A DNA stretch of 64,000 bases from contig OZ022512.1 of assembly GCA_963989385.1 (NCBI GenBank), positions 22,093,899-22,157,898 of the forward strand, in the 5' to 3' direction. The position numbers and the translations under genes were made by a program. This stretch comes from Ctena decussata (lineage: Eukaryota; Mollusca; Bivalvia; Lucinida; Lucinidae). The number at the start of each line of letters is the position of its first letter. Within the stretch, counting starts at the first letter, position 1. This document shows, in pieces, positions 37,711 to 51,223 of this stretch. A model generated the notes under the pieces. It was not told the DNA's origin, did not search any database, and worked only from the letters and a program-made list of their open reading frames with translations.

Positions 37711-38505
37711 TCATACAAGCAAGCAGTAGCGGTTTGAAATTTTCACAATTTGGGCTACACGTTCGGGACGATTCGTGACCTTAGGTGACTTGCACAATTC
37801 GGGCTGAAACTAGTGCCAAATGAGAGGGTTGGGATAAACATTCAATTGCCCATATGTGCCAAAAATTCTCGTTCTTTAGTTTTCGAGTTATAGCCCCTGG
37901 AAGTCGTAAACTGCACGATTTTGCCCTCGAATATCTCGACAACGGAGAAAGGAGAATTTCTGGGATTTTTTCCCAAGAAATATATGGGAATTATCTGTAA
38001 TTTTAGCACAGTTTCAGAACGATTCGTGAAAGTCACCTTTTAAGAAGAACTTCCACTGCAGCCCATACATAAAAGTTTGCTCCTTTATTACTCTGCACAT
38101 GGACAATTATTTGCGCTGTTATTTGCCCCAGGCATGTACCTATGTAATTACCGTTTACAGTGTAAAGATGGATGTTATCGGTCGCTGAACGTCGGAGCAG
38201 TAGGCGTTTAATGCACTTTCCCATAGGGTCCAATGCAAAATTGACACCTCATTTTCTCCATTCTCAAGAGCTTTGAGTCTCTGCAAAACATATACATGTG
38301 TAGACACAAATAAGTGAAATAGAATGAAGGCTATTTCAGCTTTAGCTTTTATTCCGTTTGGGAGCTAAAGTCGCACAAACTTTTGTTTACAAAAATTTCG
38401 ATGGCCTATAGTTCGCAAGTTATGCAATCAGTTGACATAAGATTGTGCATGCATGTAGACATGTTAATGGCCTTTATACATGCCAAGTTTCAGATGGCTA
38501 CCTAC
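37711..38505 (+). repeat. Monomer 49 (tetramer unit 3)
   Basis: T209, AAGAAGAAC and C506. Confidence 0.97.
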
Positions 38506-39299
38506 TCATACAAGCAAGCAGTAGCGGTTTGAAATTTTCACAATTTGGGCTACACGTTCGGGACGATTCGTGACCTTAGGTGACTTGCACAATTCGGGCT
38601 GAAACTAGTGCCAAATGAGAGGGTTGGATAAACATTCAATTGCCCATATGTGCCAAAAATTCTCGTTCTTTAGTTTTCGAGTTATAGCCCCTGGAAGTCG
38701 TAAACTGCACGACTTTGCCCTCGAATATCTCGACAACGGAGAAAGGAGAATTTCTGGGATTTTTTCCCAAGAAATATATGGGAATTATCTGTAATTTTAG
38801 CACAGTTTCAGAACGATTCGTGAAAGTCACCTTTTAAGAATAACTTCCACTGCAGCCCATACATAAAAGTTTGCTCCTTTATTACTCTGCACATGGACAA
38901 TTATTTGCGCTGTTATTTGCCCCAGGCATGTACCTATGTAATTACCGTTTACAGTGTAAAGATGGATGTTATCGGTCGCTGAACGTCGGAGCAATAGGCG
39001 TTTAATGCATTTTCCCATAGGGTCCAATGCAAAATTGACACCTCATTTTCTCCATTCTCAAGAGCTTTGAGTCTCTGCAAAACATATACATGTGTAGACA
39101 CAAATAAGTGAAATAGAATGAAGGCTATTTCAGCTTTAGCTTTTATTCCGTTTGGGAGCTAAAGTCGCACAAACTTTTGTTTACAAAAATTTCGATGGCC
39201 TATAGTTCGCAAGTTATGCAATCAGTTGACATAAGATTGTGCATGCATGTAGACATGTTAATGGCCTTTATACATGCCAAGTTTCAGATGGCTACCTAC
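38506..39299 (+). repeat. Monomer 50, 794 bp (tetramer unit 4)
   Basis: Loss of one G at 121-123, and A490. Confidence 0.97.
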
Positions 39300-40094
39300 T
39301 CATACAAGCAAGCAGTAGCGGTTTGAAATTTTCACAATTTGGGCTACACGTTCGGGACGATTCGTGACCTTAGGTGACTTGCACAATTCGGGCTGAAACT
39401 AGTGCCAAATGAGAGGGTTGGGATAAACATTCAATTGCCCATATGTGCCAAAAATTCTCGTTCTTTAGTTTTCGAGTTATAGCCCCTGGAAGTCGTAAAC
39501 TGCACGACTTTGCCCTCGAATATCTCGACAACGGAGAAAGGAGAATTTCTGGGATTTTTTCCCAAGAAATATATGGGAATTATCTGTAATTTTAGCACAG
39601 TTTCAGAACGATTCGTGAAAGTCACCTTTTAAGAATAACTTCCACTGCAGCCCATACATAAAAGTTTGCTCCTTTATTACTCTGCACATGGACAATTATT
39701 TGCGCTGTTATTTGCCCCAGGTATGTACCTATGTAATTACCGTTTACAGTGTAAAGATGGATGTTATCGGTCGCTGAACGTCGGAGCAGTAGGCGTTTAA
39801 TGCATTTTCCCATAGGGTCCAATGCAAAATTGACACCTCATTTTCTCCATTCTCCAGAGCTTTGAGTCTCTGCAAAACATATACATGTGTAGACACAAAT
39901 AAGTGAAATAGAATGAAGGCTATTTCAGCTTTAGCTTTTATTCCGTTTGGGAGCTAAAGTCGCACAAACTTTTGTTTACAAAAATTTCGATGGCCTATAG
40001 TTCGCAAGTTATGCAATCAGTTGACATAAGATTGTGCATGCATGTAGACATGTTAATGGCCTTTATACATGCCAAGTTTCAGATGGCTACCTAC
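39300..40094 (+). repeat. Monomer 51 (tetramer unit 1)
   Basis: T423 and C556. Confidence 0.97.
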
Positions 40095-40889
40095 TCATAC
40101 AAGCAAGCAGTAGCGGTTTGAAATTTTCACAATTTGGGCTACACGTTCGGGACGATTCGTGACCTTAGGTGACTTGCACAATTCGGGCTGAAACTAGTGC
40201 CAAATGAGAGGGTTGGGATAAACATTCAATTGCCCATATGTGCCAAAAATTCTCGTTCTTTAGTTTTCGAGTTATAGCCCCTGGAAGTCGTAAACTGCAC
40301 GATTTTGCCCTCGAATATCTCGACAACGGAGAAAGGAGAATTTCTGGGATTTTTTCCCAAGAAATATATGGGAATTATCTGTAATTTTAGCACAGTTTCA
40401 GAACGATTCGTGAAAGTCACCTTTTAAGAATAACTTCCACTGCAGCCCATACATAAAAGTTTGCTCCTTTATTACTCTGCACATGGACAATTATTTGCGC
40501 TGTTATTTGCCCCAGGCATGTACCTATGTAATTACCGTTTACAGTGTAAAGATGGATGTTATCGGTCGCTGAACGTCGGAGCAGTAGGCGTTTAATGCAT
40601 TTTCCCATAGGGTCCAATGCAAAATTGACACCTCATTTTCTCCATTCTCCAGAGCTTTGAGTCTCTGCAAAACATATACATGTGTAGACACAAATAAGTG
40701 AAATAGAATGAAGGCTATTTCAGCTTTAGCTTTTATTCCGTTTGGGAGCTAAAGTCGCACAAACTTTTGTTTACAAAAATTTCGATGGCCTATAGTTCGC
40801 AAGTTATGCAATCAGTTGACATAAGATTGTGCATGCATGTAGACATGTTAATGGCCTTTATACATGCCAAGTTTCAGATGGCTACCTAC
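40095..40889 (+). repeat. Monomer 52 (tetramer unit 2)
   Basis: T209 and C556. Confidence 0.97.
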
Positions 40890-41684
40890 TCATACAAGCA
40901 AGCAGTAGCGGTTTGAAATTTTCACAATTTGGGCTACACGTTCGGGACGATTCGTGACCTTAGGTGACTTGCACAATTCGGGCTGAAACTAGTGCCAAAT
41001 GAGAGGGTTGGGATAAACATTCAATTGCCCATATGTGCCAAAAATTCTCGTTCTTTAGTTTTCGAGTTATAGCCCCTGGAAGTCGTAAACTGCACGATTT
41101 TGCCCTCGAATATCTCGACAACGGAGAAAGGAGAATTTCTGGGATTTTTTCCCAAGAAATATATGGGAATTATCTGTAATTTTAGCACAGTTTCAGAACG
41201 ATTCGTGAAAGTCACCTTTTAAGAATAACTTCCACTGCAGCCCATACATAAAAGTTTGCTCCTTTATTACTCTGCACATGGACAATTATTTGCGCTGTTA
41301 TTTGCCCCAGGCATGTACCTATGTAATTACCGTTTACAGTGTAAAGATGGATGTTATCGGTCGCTGAACGTCGGAGCAGTAGGCGTTTAATGCACTTTCC
41401 CATAGGGTCCAATGCAAAATTGACACCTCATTTTCTCCATTCTCAAGAGCTTTGAGTCTCTGCAAAACATATACATGTGTAGACACAAATAAGTGAAATA
41501 GAATGAAGGCTATTTCAGCTTTAGCTTTTATTCCGTTTGGGAGCTAAAGTCGCACAAACTTTTGTTTACAAAAATTTCGATGGCCTATAGTTCGCAAGTT
41601 ATGCAATCAGTTGACATAAGATTGTGCATGCATGTAGACATGTTAATGGCCTTTATACATGCCAAGTTTCAGATGGCTACCTAC
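40890..41684 (+). repeat. Monomer 53 (tetramer unit 3)
   Basis: T209 and C506. Confidence 0.97.
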
Positions 41685-42478
41685 TCATACAAGCAAGCAG
41701 TAGCGGTTTGAAATTTTCACAATTTGGGCTACACGTTCGGGACGATTCGTGACCTTAGGTGACTTGCACAATTCGGGCTGAAACTAGTGCCAAATGAGAG
41801 GGTTGGATAAACATTCAATTGCCCATATGTGCCAAAAATTCTCGTTCTTTAGTTTTCGAGTTATAGCCCCTGGAAGTCGTAAACTGCACGACTTTGCCCT
41901 CGAATATCTCGACAACGGAGAAAGGAGAATTTCTGGGATTTTTTCCCAAGAAATATATGGGAATTATCTGTAATTTTAGCACAGTTTCAGAACGATTCGT
42001 GAAAGTCACCTTTTAAGAATAACTTCCACTGCAGCCCATACATAAAAGTTTGCTCCTTTATTACTCTGCACATGGACAATTATTTGCGCTGTTATTTGCC
42101 CCAGGCATGTACCTATGTAATTACCATTTACAGTGTAAAGATGGATGTTATCGGTCGCTGAACGTCGGAGCAGTAGGCGTTTAATGCATTTTCCCATAGG
42201 GTCCAATGCAAAATTGACACCTCATTTTCTCCATTCTCAAGAGCTTTGAGTCTCTGCAAAACATATACATGTGTAGACACAAATAAGTGAAATAGAATGA
42301 AGGCTATTTCAGCTTTAGCTTTTATTCCGTTTGGGAGCTAAAGTCGCACAAACTTTTGTTTACAAAAATTTCGATGGCCTATAGTTCGCAAGTTATGCAA
42401 TCAGTTGACATAAGATTGTGCATGCATGTAGACATGTTAATGGCCTTTATACATGCCAAGTTTCAGATGGCTACCTAC
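41685..42478 (+). repeat. Monomer 54, 794 bp (tetramer unit 4)
   Basis: Loss of one G at 121-123, and A443. Confidence 0.97.
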
Positions 42479-43273
42479 TCATACAAGCAAGCAGTAGCTG
42501 TTTGAAATTTTCACAATTTGGGCTACACGTTCGGGACGATTCGTGACCTTAGGTGACTTGCACAATTCGGGCTGAAACTAGTGCCAAATGAGCGGGTTGG
42601 GATAAACATTCAATTGCCCATATGTGCCAAAAATTCTCGTTCTTTAGTTTTCGAGTTATAGCCCCTGGAAGTCGTAAACTGCACGACTTTGCCCTCGAAT
42701 ATCTCGACAACGGAGAAAGGAGAATTTCTGGGATTTTTTCCCAAGAAATATATGGGAATTATCTGTAATTTTAGCACAGTTTCAGAACGATTCGTGAAAG
42801 TCACCTTTTAAGAATAACTTCCACTGCAGCCCATACATAAAAGTTTGCTCCTTTATTACTCTGCACATGGACAATTATTTGCGCTGTTATTTGCCCCAGG
42901 CATGTACCTATGTAATTACCGTTTACAGTGTAAAGATGGATGTTATCGGTCGCTGAACGTCGGAGCAGTAGGCGTTTAATGCATTTTCCCATAGGGTCCA
43001 ATGCAAAATTGACACCTCATTTTCTCCATTCTCAAGAGCTTTGAGTCTCTGCAAAACATATACATGTGTAGACACAAATAAGTGAAATAGAATGAAGGCT
43101 ATTTCAGCTTTAGCTTTTATTCCGTTTGGGAGCTAAAGTCGCACAAACTTTTGTTTACAAAAATTTCGATGGCCTATAGTTCGCAAGTTATGCAATCAGT
43201 TGACATAAGATTGTGCATGCATGTAGACATGTTAATGGCCTTTATACATGCCAAGTTTCAGATGGCTACCTAC
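42479..43273 (+). repeat. Monomer 55
   Basis: T21 (the only unit with T here) and GAGCGGG. Confidence 0.97.
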
Positions 43274-44068
43274 TCATACAAGCAAGCAGTAGCCGTTTGA
43301 AATTTTCACAATTTGGGCTACACGTTCGGGACGATTCGTGACCTTAGGTGACTTGCACAATTCGGGCTGAAACTAGTGCCAAATGAGAGGGTTGGGATAA
43401 ACATTCAATTGCCCATATGTGCCAAAAATTCTCGTTCTTTAGTTTTCGAGTAATAGCCCCTGGAAGTCGTAAACTGCACGACTTTGCCCTCGAATATCTC
43501 GACAACGGAGAAAGGAGAATTTCTGGGATTTTTTCCCAAGAAATATATGGGAATTATCTGTAATTTTAGCACAGTTTCAGAACGATTCGTGAAAGTCACC
43601 TTTTAAGAATAACTTCCACTGCAGCCCATACATAAAAGTTTGCTCCTTTATTACTCTGCACATGGACAATTATTTGCGCTGTTATTTGCCCCAGGCATGT
43701 ACCTATGTAATTACCGTTTACAGTGTAAAGATGGATGTTATCGGTCGCTGAACGTCGGAGCAGTAGGCGTTTAATGCATTTTCCCATAGGGTCCAATGCA
43801 AAATTGACACCTCATTTTCTCCATTCTCAAGAGCTTTGAGTCTCTGCAAAACATATACATGTGTAGACACAAATAAGTGAAATAGAATGAAGGCTATTTC
43901 AGCTTTAGCTTTTATTCCGTTTGGGAGCTAAAGTCGCACAAACTTTTGTTTACAAAAATTTCGATGGCCTATAGTTCGCAAGTTATGCAATCAGTTGACA
44001 TAAGATTGTGCATGCATGTAGACATGTTAATGGCCTTTATACATGCCAAGTTTCAGATGGCTACCTAC
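43274..44068 (+). repeat. Monomer 56
   Basis: C21 and GAGTAATAG. Confidence 0.97.
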
Positions 44069-44863
44069 TCATACAAGCAAGCAGTAGCCGTTTGAAATTT
44101 TCACAATTTGGGCTACACGTTCGGGACGATTCGTGACCTTAGGTGACTTGCACAATTCGGGCTGAAACTAGTGCCAAATGAGAGGGTTGGGATAAACATT
44201 CAATTGCCAATATGTGCCAAAAATTCTCGTTCTTTAGTTTTCGAGTTATAGCCCCTGGAAGTCGTAAACTGCACGACTTTGCCCTCGAATATCTCGACAA
44301 CGGAGAAAGGAGAATTTCTGGGATTTTTTCCCAAGAAATATATGGGAATTATCTGTAATTTTAGCACAGTTTCAGAAAGATTCGTGAAAGTCACCTTTTA
44401 AGAATAACTTCCACTGCAGCCCATACATAAAAGTTTGCTCCTTTATTACTCTGCACATGGACAATTATTTGCGCTGTTATTTGCCCCAGGCATGTACCTA
44501 TGTAATTACCGTTTACAGTGTAAAGATGGATGTTATCGGTCGCTGAACGTCGGAGCAGTAGGCGTTTAATGCATTTTCCCATAGGGTCCAATGCAAAATT
44601 GACACCTCATTTTCTCCATTCTCAAGAGCGTTGAGTCTCTGCAAAACATATACATGTGTAGACACAAATAAGTGAAATAGAATGAAGGCTATTTCAGCTT
44701 TAGCTTTTATTCCGTTTGGGAGCTAAAGTCGCACAAACTTTTGTTTACAAAAATTTCGATGGCCTATAGTTCGCAAGTTATGCAATCAGTTGACATAAGA
44801 TTGTGCATGCATGTAGACATGTTAATGGCCTTTATACATGCCAAGTTTCAGATGGCTACCTAC
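44069..44863 (+). repeat. Monomer 57
   Basis: C21, GCCAATATG, A310 and GAGCGTTG. Confidence 0.97.
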
Positions 44864-45658
44864 TCATACAAGCAAGCAGTAGCCGTTTGAAATTTTCACA
44901 ATTTGGGCTACACGTTCGGGACGATTCGTGACCTTAGGTGACTTGCACAATTCGGGCTGAAACTAGTGCCAAATGAGAGGGTTGGGATAAACATTCAATT
45001 GCCCATATGTGCCAAAAATTCTCGTTCTTTAGTTTTCGAGTTATAGCCCCTGGAAGTCGTAAACTGCACGACTTTGCCCTCGAATATCTCGACAACGGAG
45101 AAAGGAGAATTTCTGGGATTTTTTCCCAAGAAATATATGGGAATTATCTGTAATTTTAGCACAGTTTCAGAAAGATTCGTGAAAGTCACCTTTTAAGAAT
45201 AACTTAAACTGCAGCCCATACATAAAAGTTTGCTCCTTTATTACTCTGCACATGGACAATTATTTGCGCTGTTATTTGCCCCAGGCATGTACCTATGTAA
45301 TTACCGTTTACAGTGTAAAGATGGATGTTATCGGTCGCTGAACGTCGGAGCAGTAGGCGTTTAATGCATTTTCCCATAGGGTCCAATGCAAAATTGACAC
45401 CTCATTTTCTCCATTCTCAAGAGCTTTGAGTCTCTGCAAAACATATACATGTGTAGACACAAATAAGTGAAATAGAATGAAGGCTATTTCAGCTTTAGCT
45501 TTTATTCCGTTTGGGAGCTAAAGTCGCACAAACTTTTGTTTACAAAAATTTCGATGGCCTATAGTTCGCAAGTTATGCAATCAGTTGACATAAGATTGTG
45601 CATGCATGTAGACATGTTAATGGCCTTTATACATGCCAAGTTTCAGATGGCTACCTAC
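44864..45658 (+). repeat. Monomer 58
   Basis: C21, A310 (shared with 57) and CTTAAACTG. Confidence 0.97.
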
Positions 45659-46453
45659 TCATACAAGCAAGCAGTAGCCGTTTGAAATTTTCACAATTTG
45701 GGCTACACGTTCGGGACGATTCGTGACCTTAGGTGACTTGCACAATTCGGGCTGAAACTAGTGCCAAATGAGAGGGTTGGGATAAACATTCAATTGCCCA
45801 TATGTGCCAAAAATTCTCGTTCTTTAGTTTTCGAGTTATAGCCCCTGGAAGTCGTAAACTGCACGACTTTGCCCTCGAATATCTCGACAACGGAGAAAGG
45901 AGAATTTCTGGGATTTTTTCCCAAGAAATATATGGGAATTATCTGTAATTTTAGCACAGTTTCAGAACGATTCGTGAAAGTCACCTTTTAAGAATAACTT
46001 CCACTGCAGCCCATACATAAAAGTTTGCTCCTTTATTACTCTGCACATGGACACTTATTTGCGCTGTTATTTGCCCCAGGCATGTACCTATGTAATTACC
46101 GTTTACAGTGTAAAGATGGATGTTATCGGTCGCTGAACGTCGGAGCAGTAGGCGTTTAATTCATTTTCCCATAGGGTCCAATGCAAAATTGACACCTCAT
46201 TTTTTCCATTCTCAAGAGCTTTTAGTCTCTGCAAAACATATACATGTGTAGACACAAATAAGTGAAATAGAATGAAGGCTATTTCAGCTTTAGCTTTTAT
46301 TCCGTTTGGGAGCTAAAGTCGCACAAACTTTTGTTTACAAAAATTTCGATGGCCTATAGTTCGCAAGTTATGCAATCAGTTGACATAAGATTGTGCATGC
46401 ATGTAGACATGTTAATGGCCTTTATACATGCCAAGTTTCAGATGGCTACCTAC
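45659..46453 (+). repeat. Monomer 59 (mosaic)
   Basis: C21 and C396 link it to its neighbours, but T503, T546 and T565 match the c-type monomers 9 and 15 some 35-40 kb away. Confidence 0.97.
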
Positions 46454-47248
46454 TCATACAAGCAAGCAGTAGCCGTTTGAAATTTTCACAATTTGGGCTA
46501 CACGTTCGGGACGATTCGTGACCTTAGGTGACTTGCACAATTCGGGCTGAAACTAGTGCCAAATGAGAGGGTTGGGATAAACATTCAATTGCCCATATGT
46601 GCCAAAAATTCTCGTTCTTTAGTTTTCGAGTTATAGCCCCTGGAAGTCGTAAACTGCACGACTTTGCCCTCGAATATCTCGACAACGGAGAAAGGAGATT
46701 TTCCGGGATTTTTTCCCAAGAAATATATGGGAATTATCTGTAATTTTAGCACAGTTTCAGAACGATTCGTGAAAGTCACCTTTTAAGAATAACTTCCACT
46801 GCAGCCCATACATAAAAGTTTGCTCCTTTATTACTCTGCACATGGACACTTATTTGCGCTGTTATTTGCCCCAGGCATGTACCTATGTAATTACCGTTTA
46901 CAGTGTAAAGATGGATGTTATCGGTCGCTGAACGTCGGAGCAGTAGGCGTTTAATGCGTTTTCCCATAGGGTCCAATGCAAAATTGACACCTCATTTTCT
47001 CCATTCTCCAGAGCTTTGAGTCTCTGCAAAACATATACATGTGTAGACACAAATAAGTGAAATAGAATGAAGGCTATTTCAGCTTTAGCTTTTATTCCGT
47101 TTGGGAGCTAAAGTCGCACAAACTTTTGTTTACAAAAATTTCGATGGCCTATAGTTCGCAAGTTATGCAATCAGTTGACATAAGATTGTGCATGCATGTA
47201 GACATGTTAATGGCCTTTATACATGCCAAGTTTCAGATGGCTACCTAC
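46454..47248 (+). repeat. Monomer 60
   Basis: C21, GATTTTCCGGG, C396, ATGCGTTTT and C556. Confidence 0.97.
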
Positions 47249-48043
47249 TCATACAAGCAAGCAGTAGCGGTTTGAAATTTTCACAATTTGAGCTACACGT
47301 TCGAGACGATTCGTGACCTTAGGTGACTTGCACAATTCGGGCTGAAACTAGTGCCAAATGAGAGGGTTGGGATAAACATTCAATTGCCCATATGTGCCAA
47401 AAATTCTCGTTCTTTAGTTTTCGAGTTATAGCCCCTGGAAGTCGTAAACTGCACGACTTTGCCCTCGAATATCTCGACAACGGAGAAAGGAGAATTTCTG
47501 GGATTTTTTCCCAAGAAATATATGGGAATTATCTGTAATTTTAGCACAGTTTCAGAACGATTCGTGAAAGTCACCTTTTAAGAATAACTTCCACTGCAGC
47601 CCATACATAAAAGTTTGCCCCTTTATTACTCTGCACATGGACAATTATTTGCGCTGTTATTTGCCCCAGGCATGTACCTATGTAATTACCGTTTACAGTG
47701 TAAAGATGGATGTTATCGGTCGCTGAACGTCGGAGCAGTAGGCGTTTAATGCATTTTTCCATAGGGTCCAATGCAAAATTGACACCTCATTTTCTCCATT
47801 CTCAAGAGCTTTGAGTCTCTGCAAAACATATACATGTGTAGACACAAATAAGTGAAATAGAATGAAGGCTATTTCAGCTTTAGCTTTTATTCCGTTTGGG
47901 AGCTAAAGTCGCACAAACTTTTGTTTACAAAAATTTCGATGGCCTATAGTTCGCAAGTTATGCAATCAGTTGACATAAGATTGTGCATGCATGTAGACAT
48001 GTTAATGGCCTTTATACATGCCAAGTTTCAGATGGCTACCTAC
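47249..48043 (+). repeat. Monomer 61
   Basis: A43, TTCGAGACG, C371 and ATTTTTCCAT. Confidence 0.97.
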
Positions 48044-48838
48044 TCATACAAGCAAGCAGTAGCCGTTTGAAATTTTCACAATTTGGGCTACACGTTCGGG
48101 ACGATTCGTGACCTTAGGTGACTTGCACAATTCGGGCTGAAACTAGTGCCAAATGAGAGGGTTGGGATAAACATTCAATTGCCCATATGTGCCAAAAATT
48201 CTCGTTCTTTAGTTTTCGAGTTATAGCCCCTGGAAGTCGTAAACTGCACGACTTTGCCCTCGAATATCTCGACAACGGAGAAAGGAGAATTTCTGGGATT
48301 TTTTCCCAAGAAATATATGGGAATTATCTGTAATTTTAGCACAGTTTCAGAACGATTCGTGAAAGTCACCTTTTAAGAATAACTTCCACTGCAGCCCATA
48401 CATAAAAGTTTGCTCCTTTATTACTCTGCACATGGACAATTATTTGCGCTGTTATTTGCCCCAGGCATGTACCTATGTAATTACCGTTTACAGTGTAAAG
48501 ATGGATGTTATCGGTCGCTGAACGTCGGAGCAGTAGGCGTTTAATGCATTTTCCCATAGGGTCCAATGCAAAATTGACACCTCATTTTCTCCATTCTCAA
48601 GAGCTTTGAGTCTCTGCAAAACATATACATGTGTAGACACAAATAAGTGAAATAGAATGAAGGCTATTTCAGCTTTAGCTTTTATTCCGTTTGGGAGCTA
48701 AAGTCGCACAAACTTTTGTTTACAAAAATTTCGATGGCCTATAGTTCGCAAGTTATGCAATCAGTTGACATAAGATTGTGCATGCATGTAGACATGTTAA
48801 TGGCCTTTATACATGCCAAGTTTCAGATGGCTACCTAC
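48044..48838 (+). repeat. Monomer 62
   Basis: C21 only; otherwise consensus. Confidence 0.97.
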
Positions 48839-49633
48839 TCATACAAGCAAGCAGTAGCCGTTTGAAATTTTCACAATTTGGGCTACACGTTCGGGACGAT
48901 TCGTGACCTTAGGTGACTTGCACAATTCGGGCTGAAACTAGTGCCAAATGAGAGGGTTGGGATAAACATTCAATTGCCCATATGTGCCAAAAATTCTCGT
49001 TCTTTAGTTTTCGAGTTATAGCCCCTGGAAGTCGTAAACTGCACGACTTTGCCCTCGAATATCTCGACAACGGAGAAAAGAGAATTTCTGGGATTTTTTC
49101 CCAAGAAATATATGGGAATTATCTGTAATTTTAGCACAGTTTCAGAACGATTCGTGAAAGTCACCTTTTAAGAATAACTTCCACTGCAGCCCATACATAA
49201 AAGTTTGCTCCTTTATTACTCTGCACATGGACAATTATTTGCGCTGTTATTTGCCCCAGGCATGTACCTATGTAATTACCGTTTACAATGTAAAGATGGA
49301 TGTTATCGGTCGCTGAACGTCGGAGCAGTAGGCGTTTAATGCATTTTCCCATAGGGTCCAATGCAAAATTGACACCTCATTTTCTCCATTCTCAAGAGCT
49401 TTGAGTCTCTGCAAAACATATACATGTGTAGACACAAATAAGTGAAATAGAATGAAGGCTATTTCAGCTTTAGCTTTTATTCCGTTTGGGAGCTAAAGTC
49501 GCACAAACTTTTGTTTACAAAAATTTCGATGGCCTATAGTTCGCAAGTTATGCAATCAGTTGACATAAGATTGTGCATGCATGTAGACATGTTAATGGCC
49601 TTTATACATGCCAAGTTTCAGATGGCTACCTAC
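48839..49633 (+). repeat. Monomer 63
   Basis: C21, GAAAAGAG and TACAATGT. Confidence 0.97.
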
Positions 49634-50428
49634 TCATACAAGCAAGCAGTAGCGGTTTGAAATTTTCACAATTTGGGCTACACGTTCGGGACGATTCGTG
49701 ACCTTAGGTGACTTGCACAATTCGGGCTGAAACTAGTGCCAAATGAGAGGGTTGGGATAAACATTCAATTGCCCATATGTGCCAAAAATTCTCGTTCTTT
49801 AGTTTTTGAGTTTTAGCCCCTGGAAGTCGTAAACTGCACAACTTTGCCCTCGAATATCTCGACAACGGAGAAAGGAGAATTTCTGGGATTTTTTCCCAAG
49901 AAATATATGGGAATTATCTGTAATTTTAGCACAGTTTCAGAACGATTCGTGAAAGTCACCTTTTAAGAATAACTTCCACTGCCGCCCATACATAAAAGTT
50001 TGCTCCTTTATTTCTCTGCACATGGACAATTATTTGCGCTGTTATTTGCCCCAGGCATGTACCTATGTAATTACCGTTTACAGTGTAAAGATGGATGTTA
50101 TCGGTCGCTGAACGTCGGAGCAGTAGGCGTTTAATGCATTTTCCCATAGGGTCCAATGCAAAATTGACACCTCATTTTCTCCATTCTCAAGAGCTTTGAG
50201 TCTCTGCAAAACATATACATGTGTAGACACAAATAAGTGAAATAGAATGAAGGCTATTTCAGCTTTAGCTTTTATTCCGTTTGGGAGCTAAAGCCGCACA
50301 CACTTTTGTTTACAAAAATTTCGATGGCCTATAGTTCGCAAGTTATGCAATCAGTTGACATAAGATTGTGCATGCATGTAGACATGTTAATGGCCTTTAT
50401 ACATGCCAAGTTTCAGATGGCTACCTAC
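49634..50428 (+). repeat. Monomer 64
   Basis: T180, A207, C350 and T380 (all shared with 72), plus TTTTTGAG and AGCCGCACACAC. Confidence 0.97.
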
Positions 50429-51223
50429 TCATACAAGCAAGCAGTAGCCGTTTGAAATTTTCACAATTTGGGCTACACGTTCGGGACGATTCGTGACCTT
50501 AGGTGACTTGCACAATTCGGGCTGAAACTAGTGCCAAATGAGAGGGTTGGGATAAACATTCAATTGCCCATATGTGCCAAAAATTCTCGTTCTTTAGTTT
50601 TCGAGTTATAGCCCCTGGAAGTCGTAAACTGCACGACTTTGCCCTCGAATATCTCGACAACGGAGAAAGGAGAATTTCTGGGATTTTTTCCCAAGAAATA
50701 TATGGGAATTATCTGTAATTTTAGCACAGTTTCAGAACGATTCGTGAAAGTCACCTTTTAAGAATAACTTCCACTGCAGCCCATACATAAAAGTTTGCTC
50801 CTTTATTACTCTGCACATGGACAATTATTTGCGCTGTTATTTGCCCCAGGCATGTACCTATGTAATTACCGTTTACAGTGTAAAGATGGATGTTATCGGT
50901 CGCTGAACGTCGGAGCAGTAGGCGTTTAATGCATTTTCCCATAGGGTCCAATGCAAAATTGACACCTCATTTTCTCCATTCTCAAGAGCTTTGAGTCTCT
51001 GCAAAACATATACATGTGTAGACACAAATAAGTGAAATAGAATGAAGGCTATTTCAGCTTTAGCTTTTATTCCGTTTGGGAGCTAAAGTCGCACAAACTT
51101 TTGTTTACAAAAATTTCGATGGCCTATAGTTCGCAAGTTATGCAATCAGTTGACATAAGATTGTGCATGCATGTAGACATGTTAATGGCCTTTATACATG
51201 CCAAGTTTCAGATGGCTACCTAC
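50429..51223 (+). repeat. Monomer 65
   Basis: C21 only; otherwise consensus. Confidence 0.97.

Larger units (their letters stand above)
36121..39299 (+). repeat. Higher-order repeat, tetramer copy 1, units 47-50
   Basis: 3,179 bp. Unit 47 has T423 and C556. Unit 48 has T209 and C556. Unit 49 has T209 and C506. Unit 50 lacks one G of the GGG at 121-123. The next block has the same markers in the same order and the same total length. Confidence 0.95.
39300..42478 (+). repeat. Higher-order repeat, tetramer copy 2, units 51-54
   Basis: 3,179 bp, with the markers of 36121-39299 in identical order. About four differences are visible: no extra A in the AAAAATTCTC stretch of the second unit, AAGAATAAC instead of AAGAAGAAC in the third, and G490 with A443 in the fourth where copy 1 has A490 with G443. 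Confidence 0.95.
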
